From NCBI GenBank assembly GCA_009602735.1, contig WELA01013858.1, positions 265,728 through 313,394 of the forward strand: a stretch of 47,667 nt of DNA, read 5' to 3'. The position numbers and the translations under genes are program-made. Positions 34,130-46,210 of the stretch are shown here, piece by piece. The DNA comes from Mesotaenium endlicherianum. Lineage: Eukaryota > Streptophyta > Zygnematophyceae > Zygnematales > Mesotaeniaceae. The first letter of the stretch is position 1. Every line of letters begins with the position of its first letter. The notes under the pieces are model-generated. The model had not been told where the DNA came from. It searched no databases and was given only the letters and a program-made list of their open reading frames with translations.

Positions 34130-34789
34130 TTAATCACCTTTCTTATAATATAATTAATGAAACTTTATGTTAGATTGTATTGCACATACTTAATTTCATA
34201 ACTTTAATTCACTCATTCCAAGTGAAAAGTAACTCAATGTATTTTTTTCCATAAATTTTAGACATCAATAATGTAAAAAACAACAATGTGAAGTTACTAA
34301 ACACTTAATCACTCCTACTTCTGAACATTCTATCAATTAAACTATTATCTCACTTGAGAAATTTTGCCCATCTATTATTTTCCAAACAAAGATCAATTAT
34401 TAATGAATTTCATATTTATATTGTATATATGCCGCTTATAACAGTCAATACAAAGTTATTTTGAATAGCAAATGGACCTCCCAACTCTACAAGAACCTTT
34501 TAAATTATTGACTTGTGTTCTTCAATTGGAAGAACGTGACCCTAAGTTCTTATCATTTGTGATAAATTCAAATTTTATAAGATTCTATCTGATATAATAT
34601 TGACGTTATTTATGTTCTTAATTAGCAAAGAATACTAGTGATTACTTTTATAAATACATTAAAGAGTAATTCATTGTTGACATTTTATAAATTTTTCTCT
34701 ATTAATACTACGGTCTACCTATGCCGACGAGTTTTTTTGATCGGTATTCTTTCAATACACGCGTTTGAATCTCATTCTTTTGTCAGAAA
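34130..34789. other. AT-rich, nothing recognised
   Basis: No ORF, repeat or RNA-like structure identified between the old LTR and the second tRNA-like repeat. Confidence 0.5.
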
Positions 34790-34995
34790 ACAACTTGCAT
34801 AACTGAAATATGAGAATGTTGAAAAGTAAAATTAAACTCATAAAATACGTGCAGTGAGAGTTACACTCACAATGTGCGCTTGATTTTGTAAATATTTTAT
34901 TGACATGAACTGGAATTTAAATATAATCGTTTGGCCAATTGATCAGGTGTTAACAAATCATACAAAGAATGAGGGTTCAAACCCCTTGGAGTAAA
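34790..34995 (+). repeat. tRNA-like dispersed repeat, copy 2
   Basis: CAACTTGCATA start, hairpin GTGAGAGTTACACTCAC (34854-34870), A-box-like TTGGCCAATTGATCAGG (34931-34947) and a good B box GGGTTCAAACCCC (34973-34985). A/B spacing is close to that of tRNA genes. This is the pattern of a tRNA-derived SINE or a tRNA-like relic; acceptor-stem pairing was not found, so not a functional tRNA. Confidence 0.6.
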
Positions 34996-35047
34996 AAGTG
35001 GACTTTGCAACTTCATTTTCATTTGATCTACGACAAGTCGCGGAATT

Positions 35048-35094
35048 GTGCTGGCTCGGTTTTAAAATTGCGGACTCGATTCCGCCCGGAGCAC
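35048..35094 (+). other. Possible truncated tRNA-like structure
   Basis: Ends GTGCT and AGCAC can pair. Inside, GCGGA (35070-35074) pairs with TCCGC (35081-35085) around a CTCGAT loop resembling a T-arm. Only 47 nt, so not a complete tRNA. A local GC island in AT-rich DNA, next to the tRNA-like repeat. Confidence 0.3.
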
Positions 35095-35189
35095 TCTTGG
35101 GTCGCCCTTGTGATTTTGATTTTGAGTTAACTCAAAATAATGACAATAATTGTTCACAACAATGGAAGTTGAATAACGTAATTAAATAA

Positions 35190-37500
35190 TAATCTAACAT
35201 CTTATTTGTTTGCAATTAATCAATTTGACATCTATGATCAACTAAGTTATATTTATAATCAAATTTGTACAACAATATATTAACTAATGTAAAACCTTGA
35301 TGAAATGACGTTGGAGTACGTTGGAGGTGTACTTAGTAATTCTTTGTAATTCACATATGTTAATTATGCGTTACGCATTGTCACGCATATGTTCACAATA
35401 AGTTATAGTACTACATTTAAGAATATGACGCTTTGCACAATATGATAATATGTCAAGCACATATACAAATTGAAACTAATTCAAACCAATCTAGAATTCA
35501 ATTTGAAATCGTGTTGACGATGTATGATGTTAACACACATTTAATTTATGAACAAATATTTTTTACAATATATTTTTTAATTGAAAAATTTAGAATTGCT
35601 TCATCTAAAAAATCAATTTGAATTTTTGAGTGAAAATCAAGAAATAAAGTTGTTTGAATTTTTCAAAATATGTTCTTACAAAATAAAAAGTCTACAAATA
35701 TCTTATTTATAAATAATAATATGTTTGACTAACATATAGCAATAATTGTATTTTTGTAATAAATTTATGAGAATTTATGAAAATTCATAAAATTTATAAA
35801 TATGCAATTTATACCACCGAAACACTTCACTTCAATAAAATTTTTATGATCACACTTGTCACTATTTAATAAAATACTACTTGTTGTTCAATCAACAGCA
35901 AAAAAGTCTACCTCATCATAACAACTTATGTCCTTAAATTTATCCTCCAATACATCATCAATACAATTAGTTTCAGGTTCAACACACATTTTTTGAAAAA
36001 AATATGATTTCGATTATCACTAAAAATAAAAATTAAATATTAAAAATCCAATCTTTTTGCATCAAATTATTCAAAAAGAAAAAAAGTGAACATTTTTTCA
36101 CATGATAGATTTTGGATGATTGACAAAAATTTCAATGTCATATCAGTCTCAAGAGCTCAAAATTGTACATTGTCTCGGCAATTAACGTCTTATTTGATAC
36201 TTACTAATTCTTCATCTTTTTAATGAGATAATTTTTTGAAGTTATTATTTATTAAAATTTCTTCATAAAATTTATGATTTTTGTCTTGAACTCGACTCTA
36301 AAATATCATAGCCTCAACTTCAACAAATTGTATAAATGTAACTATTCGCCGCGTGGCCGGATGCATCTTGTACAACACGTTGCCTGGAACGATAAAAATG
36401 TCGGTTTGAATTGGCGCGCGATCAAAGTGCCTCAAGTTACCTCTTTGTTCGTATCGTTACAGTAGACATTAATTTTATGGTTTTGTTTTAGTGCAGATAT
36501 TGAATTCATGACTTTTTCCTTCACATATTTTCTTTTGTACTTGGATGATTTCCACGTTAAAACGTGCATCTGGTAACAGCCATTGTATGTGAATCTCGTA
36601 AAGATAGAAAGATATGAATAACATAATATTCAAAGTGGAAAATTGTAGAGTGAATTTAACACACCCTTTTTCATTGATGTCAAATGCTACGTCCAATATT
36701 TTCAATTTTTTGGTATCATTCTGTAAAGACGGACATTGAAAAACAAAAAGAACAGTAAATTCATTCTGACTTAAATTTACAATTGGTGAAAATACTCTAT
36801 TCTCTCATTTTTTAAGATAATCAATTTGAAAATTTACTATCAAAATTGTTGTTGTCAACCAAATTATTTTTAAAATGATGATGATTTAACCACCAAAAAA
36901 AATTTACATGGTAGCGGTAAGATGAAATGTAGAGTAATTTTAAAAATTAAAGGAAGGGTTTGTCAATATGAAATTGTATACAGTATTAAAAAGACTGTTT
37001 AATCATGTTTGAACATTTGCGAAATCTTTCAATTTATATTTTGAGTTACTGGTCAAAAATTGGATTAAAAATTACGACCACATTTTACAATTGATGAGAA
37101 TATTCTTTTTTTTATTAAATTAAAAAAAAAAAAAGACAACCATTGAAAAATTATAACATGACAGTTCTTGTCAAAAGAAGCAAGTCCAAAGCAGAATAGG
37201 ATACAGCAGAAAGATTGGAAAAAGACAAGTCAAATTTTTCTCGATTTCGACTTTGATGTTATCTAAATTCTATGAATTATTTTTATAATAAAATTATTTT
37301 ATCGTATTGGAAAAATACTCATTCAAAATAAAATAATCCGATGGTTGTAACAAATAACAATTGTATTTTATTACAATATTTTTGATCGTTTTTTTTTTAA
37401 TTAAAGACCAATATTTGTGAAAGAACTATTTCATTAAGTATGTAATTAAAAAAAACAAAAATATATAACAAAAAAATATTTTTCTTTAATTGGACCTCTT
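35190..37500. other. AT-rich region with one small GC island
   Basis: Almost everything is AT-saturated. 36345-36465 is much less AT-rich and lies in an open frame ending at TAG 36465 (NYSPRGRMHLVQHVAWNDKN); no family recognised. Poly-A/T runs at 37085-37135. Confidence 0.4.
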
Positions 37501-38636
37501 CGACCTCCGTCCCCACCCTCACCCCTCCTCTTTTCTCTCTCTCTCCCTCCCTCTTCCCCCTTACCCCCTTCTTCCCTTCCCCCCCCGAAACTCTACCAAA
37601 GATATTCTTTATGTTTACTGCTGCTTGTGATGGCAGGTAACTAACTGTTTACTTGTCATTGAAAGGTTCTATTTTCATCTTAATTTGGAAAATATTTAAA
37701 AAAAAATTGAGGCTCGGCTAAGCCATACACTCTCTCCTGTGATTTTGAAGATGTGTGGTGTGACAGGTGTGTACAGCCTGCAACTTGGGACTGCACTGTC
37801 TTTGTCTGTTTACTCCCCCTCCCCCCTCTCTCTCTTTCTCTCTCTTTCTCTCTCTCTTTCTCTCTCTCCCTCTCACCTGTGAATAAAGCCTGGAGATGGT
37901 GCCAGTGGCGACAGAAGTGCTTCTCTGATGCAGCCAGCACGCTAGAGGAAAAATGGGAGGCTACTACAGTCTTCAAAGGGTGCTCTCTCTTCTTTCCCTC
38001 TTCTGGCTTGCAGCAACTAAAGCAGGAGCCGAAACAGTATCAGAAGCCAGCAAGCCAGCCAGCCAGGATACTTGCAGCATCTTGCGGCATCCAGAGCTCT
38101 GATCTTGTGTGGGAATCTTTGATTGCGATGTAATGTATGCGCGTACAGACCTGCGTGCGCATTCTATTATCTGAGTCAAGTCACATGCCGCATGGAGTTG
38201 AGCTTGAGCTTTGAATGATCCTGTTGTGAGTAGGCTAGCTACCACTTGCTGGTCAGTGACTTTTATATTTTGTGCTAGCCGCAGCCGAAGGATTGTTGGA
38301 TACGCCACGCCTCCCTCACCCCTCTCTTCCTTCTTCTCTCTCCTTTTATCTACCACTGGGCCAAGAGTTGGGAATGGGAAGGGGAGGGGAGGGGGGGTGT
38401 GTAACTGGTGCCTATGGAAGAGGATGGTGTAGTTCCCACTCACATTTCTCCTGTGAGTGATAGTTGAAGCTGCATAATTGATCTTCTTGTTCCATGTCCC
38501 GGGCTCAATTTAAAGTTGTGGCGCTTTTTTCACTGTTCTCATGGGGGTCTTCCTGTAGTGCGCGTGTTGCAGCACCTGGCGGTCATTCGCAACGACGACC
38601 AAAGTATTCCATCCTGCTTTGTCACGCCCCCCCTAG
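37501..38636. other. GC-richer island with CT repeats, possible gene remnant
   Basis: Polypyrimidine runs at 37500-37590 and (CT)n at 37822-37874. The plus frame after the CT run reads WRWCQWRQKCFSDAASTLEE and looks coding-like. Composition changes sharply from the AT-rich flanks, suggesting a surviving piece of gene-rich DNA. No domain recognised. Confidence 0.35.
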
Positions 38637-38840
38637 TCAAGTAAAAATGGTATCTTTGCGTGTGGCGATATCTCCTTCTCAATGGCGGATGTTGCTGCTC
38701 TTGACGAAAAATCCTGCTTGCTATACGTGGGAGCAACGGTTGGCGTCTATCTCAAGAAGAAGCAGGGCTGCTCCCTTCCTCATTTTAATGGCTCCTCCAT
38801 TCCACGTATCTTCGAGAGACGGGCACCCTCCCTCCCTGCC
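38637..38840 (+). CDS. Unrecognised exon cut by a solo LTR
   Basis: A strong polypyrimidine acceptor (CACGCCCCCCCTAG) at 38636 opens a frame reading SSKNGIFACGDISFSMADVA, then LLYVGATVGVYLKKKQGC, for 68 codons. The frame is stopped by the first three bases (TGA) of the solo LTR at 38841, so the insertion seems to have truncated it. Its continuation after 39544 was not evident. Not recognised; amino-acid composition looks genuinely coding. Confidence 0.42.
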
Positions 38841-39539
38841 TGAAAGGGGCAAAGTGCCCTAGTGGAAACGTAGTAACTCACGAGGAACAAAATAAGTTGC
38901 AATCATACTAAAGAATACAACGGCATATTGCTAAGAAGGCTTAAAAAAATTACTCAATATATTGAGTAGCAAGAAAGTGCCCACAAATGATGTAGCATAA
39001 AAGGCGTTGTTACAAATTTGTAGAAATTTACAGAAGTGAAAAGTGATAAGAAACGAAGAGGTTATGCCTATTTATAGTTTTTTACGACAATCGCTCACCC
39101 TTAGGAGGAAGGGCCGCTTAGCAACGTAATTTCTAAGTGTTTGTCAAATCGTCCCTTCCAAAATATTAGTGAGTAGGCCAGATCAGCCTCATCCGACGTG
39201 TCGGGCAGATTTGACGTCCACATGCATGCATCAAAATATGTAGAATATACTAATTTAGACGCGTTAGACTAATCCGAAACTTCAAGGTAAATTGACCTGC
39301 TCGACACTCAGCGTCAACCAAAATTACGTGAAGGTTCGAATTCACTTAACGGCCCAGTTCGCTTGACACTGTCGGTCAATTCGATGGTTGCGCTCATCGC
39401 AAATTAAGAACAGTCGTCGACTAACCTTTAAGTTAAATTAAACTTTAGAAATCCATAAGTTTCTCAATACTCAACCAAATTCGACAAATTTTATACAAAA
39501 TGACAACAAAAATGCACTCTACAATCCTATGACCCTACA
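38841..39539 (-). repeat. Solo LTR of the gypsy-like family, 699 bp
   Basis: Plus-strand ends TGAAAGGGG and CCTACA, i.e. TGTAGG...CCCCTTTCA on the minus strand. Flanks CTGCC (38836-38840) and CTTCC (39540-39544) form a 5-bp target duplication with one mismatch. It is the inverted counterpart of 25149-26425, lacking the hAT insertion. No internal retroelement sequence is attached on either side. Confidence 0.88.
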
Positions 39540-39544
39540 CTTCC

Positions 39545-42500
39545 ACCCCTCTCGTGTGTCGCTTGTCTCCAACCATCGTATAGGGAAGGACTGTGATCAA
39601 CCTCTTGGTAATTTACTCTTCATCTTATATTGTTGTAATATAATTAGCAAACATCAGTTGGTACACGAAAATTTACATCGTTGAAATAGTTCATCTCTTA
39701 TCCATTGCTCCAATACACTTAAAAATTATTGTCATGAAATTTTTGAGTTGAAGAAAGACATAGTAAGTGTTGCATTTTATAATGCAATGTCAAGTGAACA
39801 CTATACAAATTTTTGTGAATATTTTGCACATTTTTATGTGATTTAATCAAAATGAAATGTAACAAATGCTATTTGACAATGTATATTGGACTATATTTAG
39901 CAACTGTTAATTGGCACATTCAAGTGGACATATAACAAAAATTTTGAATTTGATTATTTCTAATTTTTTTTTTGGTATGAATATGTATTAGTATGTAAGC
40001 AATGTCCATATTTACACAATATTTGTAGAATATTTTTTTGGTCATAAAATTGAATTGTAGTTTTAAAAGTATTCATGAATAAATATCGTTGCAACAATAT
40101 ATATTATAATTTAGTTTATGATGTTAATTTTGGAACTACACATCTTTGTCAATGAAAACATTAATAGTCAAATCTAACTTTTTAAAAATTGTATGAAAAT
40201 GTACACATTTACACAAGCTTTATAAGCTTACATTTATGCATGAATTGATTAAAATGTAATTTTATGGTTGTTGTATGAATGTATATATATCACAAAATAT
40301 ATACATTTAGATAACATTTGTAAAATAAAAATTAGTTGCAATTTTAGAAGAACACATTTGCTCTTGTTAATGAGAAAAAAATTTAAATTATTAATTTGCA
40401 GATTGTTACATATCTGTGTAAGCACAATTTTGACTAGGGCGTTCAAATAATTTGTATTTTACATGATTTATATTGGATTTCTCTAAAATTATCAAAATTT
40501 GTTCCATGTTCATAACCATCACAGTTGAATTTATGTTATACGTGCCTATGAATTTCTTCATTTCACGAATTACACAAAAAGTTTGTACCAAAAAATATGG
40601 TATTTGATCAATTTCAATAATTGAAATTTGTACATGAATTTGCACAAATAGTTATACAAAATATAAGGTTATCACAAAAAAATTGGTGACGTCAAATACA
40701 ATCAAGATTACTCCTTCACATATTGCAGATAATGTTATATGTAAAACAATGTACGTAAAGGGACTTAATAAATCGTTTACACAATAACATTTATGTGAAA
40801 AGATTTAGACGGTTCTAAACAAAAGAGAGTAGCAGCAAAACATTTTCAAATTATGTTAATAGAAATGTTCAATTAGATCTTGTAAATTTACAAAAAAAAC
40901 ATAAATTACACAAAATTTGCATTATGTTCACTTGGATAAGCCAATTGACAAGTCTTAATTATGTTGTATATATTTACGCAACATTCGCAAAAATACAAAT
41001 TGTTTGACCTATTGCACAAAGTTCACTTATCAAAGCATTATTAAATGTTGTACTATTTGCAATTTTCACTTCAGATATTACATATATATATTTTTTTTTA
41101 AATATTTGACATCTTTCTAATCTATACATGATTGACTCAACAATTGTCATTGGATCACAATATATCAAACTACTCAAAAACTTTCACAATTTGTATTTTC
41201 TCTATTAATTCTATTATTGCAGCAGCTACAATAACAAAAATTACTTATCACGCTATTCATTTTTCAATCATATAACTAGTGGGATCAATAAAATTGCTTA
41301 CACATGATATCGCAAATTTTCTTGCTGGTACTTTTCCTTCTTACAATAATTCATTTGAAGACACTGTTCTTCCTCCCTTGCCAACGGGCAACTATCATCA
41401 AGTAATAGGTTATAAATGATAAAATACTTGAGAATAACCAAGTTGGACTTTTGAATCCTATTCCTTGTTGACTTCATTACTTTTTAGAGAGTTTTTGTCC
41501 TCTTTGATTAGCTCTTTAAATGAATCGTTGGGAAGTTGAATTTTGTTAGCACCATATAAAATAGGTATTTCACAATTTTTAGTGTTTTAGTTTTTTTTCG
41601 ATCTTCACAAAATATTCTATTGATGTTCAAAAAGATAGAGAAAAATTACAAATAAAACAAAGAAGAAAATTTTGAAACACTAAAGATGTTTTAAACATTG
41701 CGTTGCGAATCATAACAAATTTTGTAAAATCAAAAAATATTTACTGTCAACTCAAACAAAATCAAGTTCATGTCCCTACAATAAATCACTTTAGATACTT
41801 TTCTTTACATTGTCACAACATCTACAATTGAAATACGAAGTACACATTTAACACAGATTTCAATCTCCAATGTAATATTGTTTCTTAGTTGATGTCATTG
41901 AATTTTAATGTTGAGATATTTGCACGGCTTGAACAACTTTTGAGTTGTTATTATATACTATTATTTTTACTAAAATATAATAAATTAGTTAAATATTCAA
42001 AAATAATCAATCAATATATATTCCAATAACATGCAATATTTGTATTATAAAACTGTGTTTTATTCAACTTTTTTAAATAAAATTTTATTTCTAAATGTGC
42101 ATAATATCATACCATTAATACAATTTAAATTTCTATATAACATCACGCTTTTATTGAAATCAATATCACTATAATCATATCATGTATTTCTATAAAATGC
42201 AGCTTTGATTAATATATATCACCTTAACATCCTCACGAAGGGTGAGCAGATTGTGTTTGTGTGCTACATTTTGGACAAGTAGGCTCATATGCACCATTAG
42301 GATTGTCAAAAAAAATTGTAGTGTGAAATGTTTCTTATGAGTGTCTAAAAAAGAACTGACAGGCGCGACCTAAAATGTATAACTTTACGCACTTTTTGCC
42401 TAATTTCAATTATCTAAGTCTTCTTTGTCCCTCTTACTTCCTTCGTACAATGTGTATGCGGCAAAAAAAAAAGCAAAATGCAACATTCAAATGAAAAAAA

Positions 42501-42550
42501 TATATTAGAACAAATTGAAAGAAAGGGTATGCTTGTAAATGAGAAGGGTA
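39545..42550. other. AT-rich region, nothing recognised
   Basis: Recurring ACAATTTGTACAA, AAATTTGC and TTTACACAA words suggest very old repeats, but no unit could be defined. ORFs are short and AT-driven. Confidence 0.45.
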
Positions 42551-42849
42551 TTTTAGAGGGTATCAGGAACTAGTTTATACCTGCAGGGTTTACAGCAGCT
42601 CTTGTACCCATTCAAGTATATTGATGCAAGAACATATAAGTTGTTTAAATACAGCATCTCACAAGCACACACCATATGGCCAAACACACAATTTTACACA
42701 TACCGTTAATGCGTATACACACGGCAGTTAGGAAGCAGACAGTGGAGCAGCAGAGAGATGAAGACAATGGATTTTGGAGATGCATTATCCTGCAGCCAAA
42801 ACACGTTGCAGTTGGCAGCGTGATGACGATGGCGAGACGAACAACAAAG

Positions 42850-43640
42850 TACCGTCACTTGCAATTTTGACGTCAGGCACCAGCAAACCTGTTACAGTAC
42901 ATGACAACAGGTAGCACTATTGCTGTGTGGAGCAGCAGGAGCATGCCACAAACACGTGGGGCTACTTGGCAGTAGACATGCAGTAGCTTGCCGATCTCGA
43001 CACAAAGACACGTGACGTTGCATGAAAGCGTAGCACAAGTGTCGGGATTGGCAGCGTGTCCGTCAAGAGGCTGCCGCCACTCGCAACCTTGATGTCGGGC
43101 ACCAGCAAGCCTGCTGCAACGTCCTAGCCCCGACACAATAACAAGTAGTACTAGTACTGAGTGAAACAATAGTAGCCAACCGCATGCGTGTGGCATCCCT
43201 AGCTACTTGCCTGCAGCTGCCTGCCAACCTCAACACGACAACATTTGGCATTACCTTGCAGTGCAGCACAAGTGTTGAGGTTGGCAGCAGGTTTGTTTAC
43301 AATGTCAAAGCAGCAGCAATCTGCCTCCCATATCGCCATCATCAGGCACGTTGCTATAGAGTGTTGACGAAGCAGCAGCAATCTGCTTCTCGTATCGCCA
43401 TTATCAGGCACGTTGCTATAGGGTGTTGACGATGGCGAGAGGAGCGGTAGGTTTTGCTCGCGACGTTGACGTTGGGCAAAAGCGCAAGATTGGTAGTAAG
43501 TCCGTCAACAACGTCAAGGCGGTAGCATCCTGCCGCTCATATTGCCATCATCAAGAACGTTGCAGCAAGGTGCCGACAATGACGAGGCAAGGGGCGGGTT
43601 ACCTTTGCCCGCAACATTGACGTCAAGCAAAAGCGCAAGC
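42850..43640. repeat. Degenerate tandem repeat array
   Basis: Paired blocks: GACGTCAGGCACCAGCAA (42870s) and GATGTCGGGCACCAGCAA (43090s), about 222 bp apart; ACAAGTGT.G.G.TTGGCAGC at 43035 and 43268; a 62-bp direct tandem of CAGCAGCAATCTGC at 43311 and 43373 with ATCAGGCACGTTGCTATA; GCAAAAGCGCAAG at 43475 and 43627. A complex satellite-like array; no convincing coding frame. Confidence 0.65.
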
Positions 43641-44120
43641 TAGTGGCAGGAGGAGGAGGAGGACAAAAGGAGGAGGTGGTGGAGGAGAAGGTATGCATAT
43701 CGAGCGGCACCGGGGTCATGGCCTGGGCAGAAGTCAAGGGCCTAACCGGCGGGCCCTGCATGGCCGCAACAGCGATGATCAAATGCAATCCTTCCCCCCC
43801 CCCTCTCTTCCTCCCCACCCCCAACACCTCTCCTTTCCTTGATTCCCTCACTCCTGTTCACCCTCCCTCTCTCTTATTCTCTTTGTCATACATACACAAA
43901 CTTGAAAGATGCGGAGGAGCACGCAACGCGTCACAGATGGCGTGTGAGGCCAAAGCTAACGTCGCGGCAGAGGCGCAACAGGATGTGCGACACAGGGATT
44001 CATAAGCCGTTGTTAAACGTCGTCAGCAACAAAAGCACCAGCACCGCGTGTGCAGCAAGGCTGGTTTCAAAGGCAACCATTTATTCGCGTAACTGCAACA
44101 GCACAAAATGATTGTACCAG
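43641..44120. other. No gene recognised
   Basis: A GGA-rich stretch at 43648-43690 and C-runs at 43795-43850. Open frames exist on both strands, but none has a recognised domain. Confidence 0.4.
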
Positions 44121-44182
44121 CTAGCCGCACACATCGGGGTTGATGATGCGCGCGTTGCTGAAGTGCGTAACCAGTACGCTAC
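44121..44182 (-). CDS. Terminal exon of an unrecognised gene
   Basis: A textbook acceptor (a long CT-rich tract ending TTTCAG at 44183) followed by a phase 1 entry encoding SVLVTHFSNARIINPDVCG and TAG at 44123-44121. Too short to assign. Preceding exons on the minus strand were not located in 44.2-47.3 kb. Confidence 0.4.
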
Positions 44183-46109
44183 CTGAAAGGAGAGAAAGGG
44201 GAGGAAGGGGAGGAGAGTAGCCGAGGAAAGGGAGGGGGGAGGGAGGAGATTTTGAGTTTGGAGTTGAGGGACAAAAGAGACACGCCATTAAGAACATCCT
44301 AGGATCACCATTTGGTACAGAGGACCCTCCCTTTCTTAAGCTACAAATCCCCTTAAGAAACTTAAATTTTACTGCAGGGTGAAGAAGATAGCACACAATC
44401 TAGCCACTTTTTGACCCTCGTCAACTCGCCTAAACAACACTTGTCTAAACAACAATTTTCTCCGTTTCCCGCTGGCTGACGCACACACGCAGGCACGCTT
44501 GCCCTTGCATAAAGCACGCCCCTTTCTCAAGCACGCACACGTGCACTCTTGACTCGACCTGCCCGTTGAGCAAACAACAAGGGTGCAGTACGGTCAATCG
44601 CAGCTTCAAAGTACACTCGGAGGAATTGGTATTTGCGTGTTGTTTTGGAAGGGGGAGGGGAGGGGGATGAGGGTGGAGATGACTTACATGGTCAAAGTAA
44701 TTTCAAACGATACACCATATCTTATCACTTGACACCTGCACGAGCAAGCATTGCCACAAAATGAAACGTCACGTGAGCGTGTGCGCTAGCGGGCTGCCCC
44801 CCATGTCCACATGCACGTGTATGCATGCCAACCAAAGTGAGCAACGATTGCCTTGCTCCCCGGCACACACACTTGCACAGGCACGCGTTGCCAGAGGCCA
44901 AGACTTCCTCGTCAGAGGAGGGATTGCAACAGGTGTTGCCCACGTGCTCGTGCTGGCTGAGAGTGAGGGGAATTGACAGGTGTTAAAGAGGGGCACACGA
45001 AGACGGAGCCTTAGTCAGACAAAGACTGTACAGTGCACACTAATATCTTGCATAGAATCGCATTGACGGAGGATAAGGCAAACCGACTTACCGCTAAGAT
45101 GCATCATTTTCAACTCCTTTCATCACCACCTTTCTATATGTACCTTGTCTTATACCTCTGTAACCCTAGTGCGAGCCCGCTGAGATACTCGTTGTCCTTC
45201 ACGTGTCTACAATAACACGCCTACAATATAGCACGCATAGAATTAGGTGGTGTTTACAATGTTCTAGCTGCTATAGTCACAAACTAGTAAGAAATTTTAG
45301 ATCGAATTTCAAACGGCGGTTTTGGACAACTTTTGGACACAAATTCAAACAATAGTCTCGTACACATAGTCAATAATCGTATAGCACACCCAGAGACGTA
45401 TGGGGAAGCGTGCAGGGAGGTTGTTTGAAGGTACGTAAAGTTTGGCCATATATAGTGTGAGGTACGATCTTGTGGTCTGCTACTGTGGGAAACTGGTCGC
45501 TGGGGCCTAGGCACGGAGCAAGTGTGGTCTTGAGACATGCACCCAAACATGCCCATTTTTGGGTTGGTCGGGTTTCAAAAAAAAGTGCCTACATACTCCA
45601 CCTGACGTGACGTCTCACTTCTTTTTGAGCCGAATATATTCCAAAGCACAAATCTTGACCCCGTAAAGAAATTATTGTCACTCGGTAGCCAAGAGCTGGG
45701 AAGTTGGTGATGATCACATCCGCACCTCCTTGATATCCTATAACGCATCTTATAAGGGATCAAAACCTATTGTGCAAGAAAATAATCTCCAGATGTATTT
45801 TATCAAAGTACTTCTTGACACCACTTTTAGCGTCACCATGTCATACATGCTCGATCAAGGTTACAACGAATTTCATGTACTTATCGCTGGTAACGTACTT
45901 AGAGTAACTTCATTCATTGCATGATGGGCCTGCCTACACAACTAGTGTTTCGATCAGCCTCCAACAATATTTAGAGTTGAAGCTGTTGCAACTAGACGTT
46001 AATTCATGAAATATTAGCAAATGAGGATGCATACACTTAATATCGTGCACAGCTCGGCATGTGCATGCACATAGTTCTTGATTGTTGTATTAAACTACAC
46101 CACGTTTAT
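44183..46109. other. No gene recognised
   Basis: 44.7-45.0 kb has overlapping frames on both strands rich in Cys and His codons derived from CA/GTG-rich sequence. 45.72-45.92 kb has a plus frame with SVTMSYMLDQGYNEF that looks coding-like but is unassigned. Confidence 0.4.
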
Positions 46110-46210
46110 CTAAACTTCTTTACCTAGCTCCGCAGAGACTTTATTTGTGAAGAGGTCAGCTACAACCACGAGCTCGGTGCCTTCAAGAAATGAGATAGAC
46201 ACCCTTTCTC
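46110..46210 (-). mobile_element. Possible copia RNase H C-terminal fragment
   Basis: The minus frame reads FLEGTELVVVADLFTNK, then SAELGKEV and TAG at 46112-46110. It resembles the ADxFTK segment at the end of copia polyproteins. Upstream minus-strand sequence is stop-ridden. A weak match. Confidence 0.3.

Noticed and set aside
34931..34985. Functional tRNA gene
   Set aside because: A and B boxes are present but no acceptor or anticodon stem pairing could be drawn.
38494..38862. 122-aa plus-strand ORF
   Set aside because: It runs into the solo LTR and is out of frame with the better exon that starts at a strong acceptor at 38637.
44725..44996. Second cysteine-rich gene on the minus strand at 44.7-45.0 kb
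   Set aside because: Competing open frames on all strands derive from CA/GTG-rich sequence and no splice-bounded module is present.
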